From Bacteroidota bacterium (GTDB lineage Bacteria > Bacteroidota > Ignavibacteria > Kapaibacteriales > Kapaibacteriaceae), in contig JAFDZT010000005.1 of the NCBI GenBank assembly GCA_018266735.1, positions 92,971 to 156,970 of the forward strand: a stretch of DNA of 64,000 bases, read 5' to 3'. Both the position numbers and the translations under genes were made by a program. The notes below the pieces were generated by a model. The model ran no database searches. It saw only the letters and a list, made by a program, of their open reading frames with translations, and had not been told where the DNA came from. Position 1 is the first letter of the stretch. The number at the start of each line of letters is the position of its first letter. Below, one piece after another: positions 57,534 to 64,000 of this stretch.

Positions 57534-60500
57534 ATGTTCAAGAACATCCTGTACAGACCAGTCTTCGCCATCGTCATCTCGGTGGTGATCGTCTTCCTGG
57601 GATCGCTGGCCATTCACAATCTGCCCACGACGCAGTTCCCACCGATCTCTCCGACCACGGTCAACATTGCCATTGCCTATCCCGGTGCTAGTGCCGACGT
57701 GTTGATCAAGTCGACGCTGATCTCCCTCGAACAGGCCATCAACGGCGTCCCGGGAATGCGCTACATCGTGTCAGACGCGACCAGTGCCGGTGAAGCGACC
57801 ATTCGTGTGATCTTCGAACCGGGAACAGATCCCGACCAGGCCGTGGTGCGTGTGAAGACACGCGTCGACCAAGTGATGCCGCTCCTACCGCCGCTCGTGC
57901 AACGAGAAGGGGTGGTGATCACGCCGCTTTTGCCTTCGATGCTCATGTACGTGAATCTGTACTCCACCGATCCCTCCGCCGATCAGACGTTCCTGTACAA
58001 CTATGCCAACGTCAATCTCATTCCCGAGATCAAACGGATCAAGGGCATTGCATCGGCCACCATCTTGGGCACGAGAAGTTATGCTATGCGCGTGTGGCTG
58101 AAGCCCGACCGAATGCGTGCATACAATGTCTCTGCAGAAGAGGTTATGGAGGCCATGCAAGACCAGAGCATCATCGCTCGACCGGGTCGACTTGGTCTTA
58201 GCTCCGGGAAAAGTGCTCAATCGATCGAATATGTGCTCAGCTATATTGGTCGATACAATACGCCAGAGCAATACGAGAGCATCATCCTGCGGGCGAACTC
58301 CGAAGGAGAGAGCATTCACTTGCGCGACGTGGCGACCGTTGAACTCGGTTCGGAGTTCATCGACATCTACTCGAATCTCGACGGACATCCATCGGCGGCC
58401 ATCGTGCTCAAGCAGACGTACGGCAGCAATGCGACAGAAGTGATCGAGAACATCAAGAAGAAACTTGAAGAGATGCATGGAAACTTCCCGAACGGGATGG
58501 ACTACAAGATCAGTTACGACGTATCGCAGTTCTTGGATGCCTCGATCGAACAAGTGACGCATACTCTGCGCGATGCCTTTATCCTGGTGGCACTTGTGGT
58601 CTTCATCTTCCTTGCCGACTGGCGATCGACGTTGATCCCTACGCTCGCCGTGCCCGTGTCGTTGATCGGCGCCTTCTTCATCCTGCAGATGTTCGGATTG
58701 TCGATCAATCTCATCACGCTCTTCGCCCTTGTGTTGGCCATCGGGATCGTTGTGGACGATGCCATTGTGGTGGTCGAGGCCGTCCACGCCAAGATGTCGG
58801 AGGAACATCTCACTCCATATCAGGCCGTGCGAGCGGTGATGGGCGAGATCAGCGGCGCCATCATCGCCATCACACTCGTCATGGTGTCGGTCTTCGTGCC
58901 CATTGCCTTCATGTCCGGTCCGGTCGGAACCTTCTACCGACAGTTCTCCATCACCATGGCGGGTTCCATTATCCTCTCCGCCGTCGTGGCCCTTACCCTT
59001 ACACCTGTGTTGTGTGCTTTGATCTTGAAGAACACACATGGAGAAGGTCATGTCACCAAGAAGCCATCGAAACTCTCAATAGCGCTTCACTCCTTCGACA
59101 GAGCATTCGACAAACTCACGGCAGCCTATGTGTGGGTACTCCGTCGTACCGTTCACCACCGATGGCTCACTGTTACGGTGCTAGTCGTCTTCGGTGCGGC
59201 CATTGTGCTTGTGGTGCGGATCATTCCAACGGGTTTCATTCCGGGTGAAGATCAGGGAACGATCTATGCCATCATTCAAACGCCTCCCGGTTCAACGTTG
59301 GAGCTAACAAATCAAGTGTCGCTTCAACTTCAGCACATCTGCAAAAAGATCGAGGATATCGAATCGGTCTCGGCACTTGCCGGATACGAGATCATGACGG
59401 AGGGACGTGGATCGAATGCGGGAACCTGTCTTATCAACTTGAAGCCGTGGTCAGACCGTACTCACAATGTTCACCAAGTGATGGAAGAACTTGAAACGAA
59501 AACGCGCAACATGGGTGCGACCATTGAGTTCTTCGAGCCACCGGCCGTTCCGGGCTTTGGTTCGTCGGGAGGATTCTCGCTTCGATTGCTCGACAAGAAC
59601 AACACCACGAACTATCAAGAGTTCGAGAAGGTGAACAATGAGTTCATGAAGGCGCTCGGCAAACGCAAAGAACTCACCGGACTCTTCACGTTCTTCGCAG
59701 CCAACTATCCGCAGTACGAACTGATCATCGACAACAATGCTGCAATGCAGAAGGGCGTATCGATCGGCAAGGCCATGGACAACCTGAACATTCTGATCGG
59801 AAGTACTTTTGAGCAAGGCTTCATCCGTTTCGATCGTTTCTTTAAGGTCTACGTGCAAGCAGCGCCGGAATACCGCCGCTATCCATCAGATCTCGAGAAC
59901 CTATTTGTAAAAAATGACCATGGCGACATGGTACCCTATTCATCATTCATGAAGCTGCGCAAGACGCAAGGCCCGAACGAGGTGACGCGGTACAACCTGT
60001 ACAACTCTGCGGCCATTCAAGGTCTTCCATCGAAGGGGTACACAACGGGAGACGCCATCCAGGCAGTACGTGAGGTCGCCAAGCAAACGCTCCCACGCAA
60101 CTACGACATCGCCTGGGAAGGTCTGTCGTACGATGAAGCATCGCGTGGCAATGAAGCGCTCTTCGTCTTCATCGTGGTGCTCATCTTCGTCTACCTCGTC
60201 CTTGCCGCACAGTATGAGAGCTTCGTCTTGCCGCTTGCGGTGATCCTATCGCTCCCCGTTGGAGTGTTCGGTGCCTTCATCTTCCTTGAGTTCATGGGGC
60301 TTGCGAACGACATCTATGCGCAGGTCGGTCTCATCATGCTCGTCGGTCTGCTCGGAAAGAACGCCGTGCTGATCGTCGAGTTCGCCGTGCAACGTCAGCA
60401 AGAAGGAGCGCCGATCCTCGAAGCCGCCATCGAAGGCGCACGGGCGCGCTTCCGACCGATCCTCATGACGTCGTTCGCCTTCATTGCGGGCTTGATCCCG

Positions 60501-60731
60501 CTTGTGATCTCCACGGGTCCGGGAGCCATCGGGAACCGCACCATCGGAACATCGTCAATGGGTGGGATGCTCATTGGAACGTTGCTCGGAGTGCTTGTCA
60601 TTCCGGGACTCTACTATCTCTTCGCCGATCTCATCAAGGGACGCAAGCTCATCAGTGACGAGCTCCAAGAGCCGCTCACAGAGGAGTACGCACATAGTAA
60701 ACATGCCACAGGGAAAGGGGCAACTGAATGA
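57534..60731 (+). CDS. RND efflux transporter, HAE1/AcrB family
   Basis: The 1065-residue protein is an inner-membrane proton antiporter, AcrB-like. It starts MFKNILYRPVFAIVISVVIV and has the family features: pore-domain PGASADVL and GMRYIVSDATSAGEAT, the proton-relay Asp pair in GIVVDDAIVVVEAV of the fourth membrane helix, IPTGFIPGEDQGTIYAIIQT, and the Lys of GLLGKNAVLIVEFA in the tenth helix. It ends in a hydrophilic tail and overlaps the outer-membrane factor gene by four bases. Multidrug or hydrophobic-compound export is the expected role. Confidence 0.97.
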   Translation: MFKNILYRPVFAIVISVVIVFLGSLAIHNLPTTQFPPISPTTVNIAIAYPGASADVLIKSTLISLEQAINGVPGMRYIVSDATSAGEATIRVIFEPGTDPDQAVVRVKTRVDQVMPLLPPLVQREGVVITPLLPSMLMYVNLYSTDPSADQTFLYNYANVNLIPEIKRIKGIASATILGTRSYAMRVWLKPDRMRAYNVSAEEVMEAMQDQSIIARPGRLGLSSGKSAQSIEYVLSYIGRYNTPEQYESIILRANSEGESIHLRDVATVELGSEFIDIYSNLDGHPSAAIVLKQTYGSNATEVIENIKKKLEEMHGNFPNGMDYKISYDVSQFLDASIEQVTHTLRDAFILVALVVFIFLADWRSTLIPTLAVPVSLIGAFFILQMFGLSINLITLFALVLAIGIVVDDAIVVVEAVHAKMSEEHLTPYQAVRAVMGEISGAIIAITLVMVSVFVPIAFMSGPVGTFYRQFSITMAGSIILSAVVALTLTPVLCALILKNTHGEGHVTKKPSKLSIALHSFDRAFDKLTAAYVWVLRRTVHHRWLTVTVLVVFGAAIVLVVRIIPTGFIPGEDQGTIYAIIQTPPGSTLELTNQVSLQLQHICKKIEDIESVSALAGYEIMTEGRGSNAGTCLINLKPWSDRTHNVHQVMEELETKTRNMGATIEFFEPPAVPGFGSSGGFSLRLLDKNNTTNYQEFEKVNNEFMKALGKRKELTGLFTFFAANYPQYELIIDNNAAMQKGVSIGKAMDNLNILIGSTFEQGFIRFDRFFKVYVQAAPEYRRYPSDLENLFVKNDHGDMVPYSSFMKLRKTQGPNEVTRYNLYNSAAIQGLPSKGYTTGDAIQAVREVAKQTLPRNYDIAWEGLSYDEASRGNEALFVFIVVLIFVYLVLAAQYESFVLPLAVILSLPVGVFGAFIFLEFMGLANDIYAQVGLIMLVGLLGKNAVLIVEFAVQRQQEGAPILEAAIEGARARFRPILMTSFAFIAGLIPLVISTGPGAIGNRTIGTSSMGGMLIGTLLGVLVIPGLYYLFADLIKGRKLISDELQEPLTEEYAHSKHATGKGATE

Positions 60732-62143
60732 AGTGGATCGCCGTTGCCGTATCAGCACTGATCACTCTCACATCGTGTGTGCCGACGATCGTGCATAAGA
60801 CCGCCGACGTAAGCGTGCCACCGGGCTACTCAACACCGTCCGACTCCGTGAACACCGGGGCGCTGCGTTGGCGTTCGTTCTACAACGACTCGAATCTCAT
60901 TGCACTTATCGACTCGGGTCTGCGGAACAATCAAGAACTGAATATCGTGTTGCAGGAGATCACCATCGCCTCGAACGAGGTCGATGCGAAACGAGGGGAA
61001 TACCTGCCGTTCGTGAACTTCCGCGCAGGTGCAGGCGTAGAGAAGTCGGGTCGGTACACCCGGAACGGTGCCGTCGACGAGAACGTCGACGTGACCACGG
61101 GACAAAAACTCCCAACGCCGCTCCCCGATCTAGCCATTGGTGCTGATGTCTCGTGGGAAGTGGACATTTGGAAGAAGCTCCGCAATGCAACGCAGGCCTC
61201 GGCCATGCGCTACCTTTCGACGATCGAGGGTACGAATTACATGATCACCAATCTCGTGGCCGAGATCGCCTCGAGCTACTACGAGCTCATGGCATTGGAC
61301 AATCTGCTTGAGGCCGTGAACGCCAATATCGAGATCCAGAAGAATGCACTTCGTACGGTCGAACTTCAGAAACAGGCGGCGCGGGCAACCGAGCTTGCGG
61401 TGAAGAAGTTTGAAGCAGAAGTATTGAAGAACGAAAGTCGGCGATACGAGATCCTGCAGCGCATCACGGAGACCGAGAATCACATCAACTTCCTGGTCGG
61501 TCGGTTCCCGCAACATGTGGATCGGGATTCGAAGAAGTTCCTGCAGCTCACGACCGATTCCTTGCACGCCGGTATTCCAACGCAGCTACTCGAGAACCGA
61601 CCGGATGTGCGGCAAGCAGAGCTCGAACTGCGGGCCGCCGATCTTGACGTCGACGTTGCTAAGGCACGCTTCTATCCATCGTTGAACATCATTGCCGGCA
61701 TCGGTTATCAGGCCTTCAATCCTCGCTACCTTGTCACCTCACCGGAATCGATGGTGTACAGCATGGCCGGTGAACTCGCCGTGCCGGTGATCAACAGGAA
61801 TGCCATCACGGCCGCCTATCTGAACTCGAGCGCAAAGCAGATCCAATCGGCGTACAATTACGAGCGAACGATCTTGAACGCCTACATCGAAGTGTCCAAT
61901 CAGCTCGCCAAGATCAACAACCTTCAGAACAGTTTCCTACGAAAGCAGGAGCAGGTAGCGGCCCTCACAGAGTCCGTGACGATCTCCGGTGATCTCTTCC
62001 TCTCTGCTCGTGCGGACTACATGGAGGTGCTCATGACGCAGCGTGATGCGCTCGAGGCCAAGATCGAACTCATCGACACGAAGGCACAGCAGATGCACAC
62101 TTACGTGAATGTGTATCAAGCATTGGGCGGCGGATGGAAGTAA
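60728..62143 (+). CDS. RND outer-membrane factor lipoprotein (NodT/OprM family)
   Basis: The 471-residue TolC-like protein has lipobox LTSC (Cys at about 17). It holds two outer-membrane efflux domains, with LALIDSGLRNNQELNIVLQE, VSWEVDIWKKLRNATQAS and QLLENRPDVRQAELELRAAD as typical NodT/OprM segments, and the C-terminal part with LFLSARADYMEVLMTQRDAL. It completes the tripartite pump. The start overlaps the pump stop, so translation is coupled. No terminator is evident in the short gap before the convergent gene. Confidence 0.95.
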   Translation: MKWIAVAVSALITLTSCVPTIVHKTADVSVPPGYSTPSDSVNTGALRWRSFYNDSNLIALIDSGLRNNQELNIVLQEITIASNEVDAKRGEYLPFVNFRAGAGVEKSGRYTRNGAVDENVDVTTGQKLPTPLPDLAIGADVSWEVDIWKKLRNATQASAMRYLSTIEGTNYMITNLVAEIASSYYELMALDNLLEAVNANIEIQKNALRTVELQKQAARATELAVKKFEAEVLKNESRRYEILQRITETENHINFLVGRFPQHVDRDSKKFLQLTTDSLHAGIPTQLLENRPDVRQAELELRAADLDVDVAKARFYPSLNIIAGIGYQAFNPRYLVTSPESMVYSMAGELAVPVINRNAITAAYLNSSAKQIQSAYNYERTILNAYIEVSNQLAKINNLQNSFLRKQEQVAALTESVTISGDLFLSARADYMEVLMTQRDALEAKIELIDTKAQQMHTYVNVYQALGGGWK

Positions 62144-62157
62144 GAGGCGCGCGTGTA

Positions 62158-63177
62158 TTATTTGTCGAGCAGCCTACCGAACAATGCCCAGTCCATGACA
62201 CGAGCGAAGTGCCAGTGATATCCTGAGTCCGTGGCCTCCGATGGTGTCGGCGCTGCGTCGACGAATGCATCGATCATCGTGTAGATCGTGATGAGTTGCA
62301 CGGACTCTCGCGGTCGCGACCGATCGAAGTAGTTTGGGTCCAAGCGCATCCAGCGTTGTTTCGTAGGTCGCGATGTGACAAGGATCATCGACGTCTCTGT
62401 ATGCGCACCTACATAGGCCGGCATGTCCAACTCCTCTGCGGTGAAGGCGGCCAGGTCCTTCTTCACATAGTCGAGCACAGCCGAGTTACCGTCCTTCGCC
62501 GCTTGCACTTCCCAATACGGGATGGCCATGTTGTAGTATTCTCTCACCGTGATCGGCACCAAGTACGGTCGCTTCGGGTCGGCCACCACGATGGTCCCAT
62601 TCTCATACAGCGTCACGCCGGGTGCAAAGGTCTTGTAGACTACCGGCATCTGAACAGCGGTCGCATTGATTTGGTCGGGCGACATGCGATCGTATGTCGC
62701 ACGGTCGATCGTCGAGAACAGGTCATTGACCTTCACATCAAGATGCGACACCTCGATACAACCCTTCTCAATGGTGCCTTTCTTTGCAACATGATAGAAC
62801 GGACAGAATTGGAGCACGATCTCGCCCTGCGGGATCTTGTCCTTGAGGAGTGCCGGGTTGTAATGGTAGGCATAGGCATCGGTCCACACACTTGCACGCA
62901 CCGTCGGCTCGAACCCAACGGGTGGACGTACGGTAGGATTCTGATGCAAGCACTCGACAATGGCTTCCAGCTTGTGTTTGAAGGAAGCGAGTTGTGTGGC
63001 CGACAATGAATAGTTCGACTCGGACCGATAGCCCCCTGCCGCCTTCTCCGTGTAGTATTGGTAGTCCCACGTGCCCACATGATCGCTCGCATAGGAGGAG
63101 GACCGCTGGGCACTACCGATCGCCGACGTTGTGAACCACATCACTCCAAGGGCAAGGAGAAGGCGGAAGGGAAGCAT
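62158..63177 (-). CDS. Secreted protein of unknown function
   Basis: The 339-residue protein has signal peptide MLPFRLLLALGVMWFTTSAI, ending near GSAQ. The mature chain is rich in Tyr, with four Cys. I do not recognise a family. It contains the phrase VRPPVGFEPTVRASVWTDAY, which is only chance resemblance to common annotation text. It lies six bases downstream of the OmpA-family gene on the same strand, so the two are likely one operon and act in the envelope. Confidence 0.7.
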   Translation of the reverse strand: MLPFRLLLALGVMWFTTSAIGSAQRSSSYASDHVGTWDYQYYTEKAAGGYRSESNYSLSATQLASFKHKLEAIVECLHQNPTVRPPVGFEPTVRASVWTDAYAYHYNPALLKDKIPQGEIVLQFCPFYHVAKKGTIEKGCIEVSHLDVKVNDLFSTIDRATYDRMSPDQINATAVQMPVVYKTFAPGVTLYENGTIVVADPKRPYLVPITVREYYNMAIPYWEVQAAKDGNSAVLDYVKKDLAAFTAEELDMPAYVGAHTETSMILVTSRPTKQRWMRLDPNYFDRSRPRESVQLITIYTMIDAFVDAAPTPSEATDSGYHWHFARVMDWALFGRLLDK

Positions 63178-63182
63178 GGTCG

Positions 63183-64000
63183 TTATCGTTTGATGAATTC
63201 AACGCGACGGTTCAAGGCCTTGTTCACGCTCGTCGTGTTGGGCGCAACCGGTTGTGTCTCGCCTTTTCCATCGGTCTCAATGCGGTCTGCAGCGATACCA
63301 TAGCCCGATACCAGTGCATTCTTCACCGCTGCTGCGCGGCGCTTCGACAGGTCTAGGTTCGATGCATCGTCCCCATCGCTGTCCGTGTACCCCACGATCT
63401 GAATGCGCACGGATGGATTCTCGGTCAGCACATCAGAGATCATCTTGAGAGTTCCGGCAGACTCGGGCTTGACAACATCCTTGTTCACATCGAAGTAGAT
63501 GCCATAGCTCACAAGCTTCCCTTCGGTGAGGAGCTTGCTGCGCATGTCGGGAAGTCCTGTGGCAATGCGGACATTGCTGATGAGCGGCGTGCCATTATCG
63601 AACCGGATCATGTTGTAGGCATAGGCCTTCGACATGGCCTTGGGCAGATCGAACACCTTCGATTCGCCGATGTACAACCGGATCCGTTCCTTCTGCACCC
63701 ACACGGCAATGTGATACTTTTTGTCCTCGAGGAGTCGTGGTGCCGGCTCGATACCCTTCATCTCCGGCGTTCCGTCACGATAGTACGCTGCATAGTAGTT
63801 ACTGTACTCAAAACTGAACTTCACGGCAGCATCGCCCGGACGTGCAAGTCCATACATGAGATCCTTCGGCTTGGTCGTACTGAGCACGAAGAAGTTGAAG
63901 TAGGTGCTCGTGTTCTTGGGGAGATACTTCTGCGGAATCACATCGAATTCGATGGTATAGTTCTCGGGAAGCTTCAGTGGCTGATCCAGTGTTGTGATCC
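63183..64000 (-). CDS. OmpA-family protein (C-terminal part; 5' end beyond window)
   Basis: The frame runs off the right edge; about 272 codons are seen. The first visible part, LDQPLKLPENYTIEFDV, and the following strands resemble a laminin-G-like sandwich domain. The last 120 residues are an OmpA peptidoglycan-binding domain: VSYGIYFDVNKDVVKPES, QIVGYTDSDGDDASNLDLSKRRA and VNKALNRRVEFIK, with the Asp and Arg that bind diaminopimelate. It should tie the outer membrane to the cell wall. It precedes the secreted unknown by six bases. Confidence 0.9.
   Translation of the reverse strand, partial: ITTLDQPLKLPENYTIEFDVIPQKYLPKNTSTYFNFFVLSTTKPKDLMYGLARPGDAAVKFSFEYSNYYAAYYRDGTPEMKGIEPAPRLLEDKKYHIAVWVQKERIRLYIGESKVFDLPKAMSKAYAYNMIRFDNGTPLISNVRIATGLPDMRSKLLTEGKLVSYGIYFDVNKDVVKPESAGTLKMISDVLTENPSVRIQIVGYTDSDGDDASNLDLSKRRAAAVKNALVSGYGIAADRIETDGKGETQPVAPNTTSVNKALNRRVEFIKR

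Noticed and set aside
57885..59051. 388-codon open frame on the minus strand inside the efflux pump gene
   Set aside because: It is antisense to a full-length, unmistakable AcrB-family gene, is very rich in His and Asp as expected from complementing such codons, and shows no domain or start signal.

Overview
This window reads as a compact chromosomal segment from a member of the FCB superphylum, most likely a Bacteroidota/Ignavibacteria/Kapabacteria-type lineage (inference). The evidence is five secreted proteins ending in type-A sorting domains of the type IX secretion system (T9SS), a BshB1-type bacillithiol enzyme, a birA-coaX pair, many lipoproteins and outer-membrane barrels, and repeated promoter motifs of the Bacteroidota form TAnnTTTG. 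Several genes have that motif only 4-6 bases before the ATG, so their mRNAs should be leaderless; others carry a GGAG ribosome site. Genes are tightly packed, with many ATGA overlaps. No rRNA, tRNA, CRISPR array, IS element or prophage was recognised.

Layout. 1-10.6 kb: the 5' part of rarA, envelope proteins (secreted protein, lipoproteins, a Tat-exported metallo-beta-lactamase-fold hydrolase, a barrel, a BamE-like lipoprotein/lipoprotein/ankyrin run), an NYN-nuclease/cold-shock fusion coupled to an aminotransferase, and divergent M16 and M42 peptidases. 10.6-11.05 kb is the only stretch over 300 bases without a gene. It is AT-rich, has DnaA-box-like sequences followed by a DnaA-trio-like tract and ends in a terminator, so it is a candidate replication origin. 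11-21.97 kb: serS, a glycosyltransferase, mnmG flanked by two parS-like sites, an acetyltransferase, mnmE, birA-coaX, a BamA/TamA-type barrel, a DUF2795 protein and ispD. 22-27.6 kb: two tandem paralogous Ig-domain T9SS proteins, each with its own terminator.

27.7-42 kb: a TonB-dependent receptor with a small membrane-anchored partner; a murein cluster (rsmH-murF-mraY) continuing into a short-chain dehydrogenase and a GT-B-like protein; a cytochrome c; an overlapping dut-rpiB-bshB1 run; a viroplasmin-type RNase H divergent from a YifB-family Mg-chelatase-like ATPase; an RmlD-like reductase and a barrel protein. 42-52.8 kb: a YHYH-domain protein with a DUF1566/T9SS protein, a 1420-residue leucine-rich-repeat T9SS protein, a large cytoplasmic unknown and a YCF48-like T9SS protein. 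52.9-56.3 kb: DUF2164, an ArsR regulator with a long lysine-rich tail, a Phd/VapC toxin-antitoxin pair with an operator-like repeat, a DUF2252 protein and a small secreted protein. 56.4-62.1 kb: a complete tripartite RND efflux operon with an operator-like palindrome upstream. 62.2-64 kb: a secreted unknown and an OmpA-family protein cut by the window end.

How the genes fit together: the candidate origin lies within 5 kb of two parS-like sites and of mnmG and mnmE, a common origin-proximal grouping. Much of the rest serves the envelope: T9SS cargo, lipoproteins, barrels, peptidoglycan precursor synthesis and efflux. No T9SS machinery gene and no dnaA or parAB gene lies in the window.
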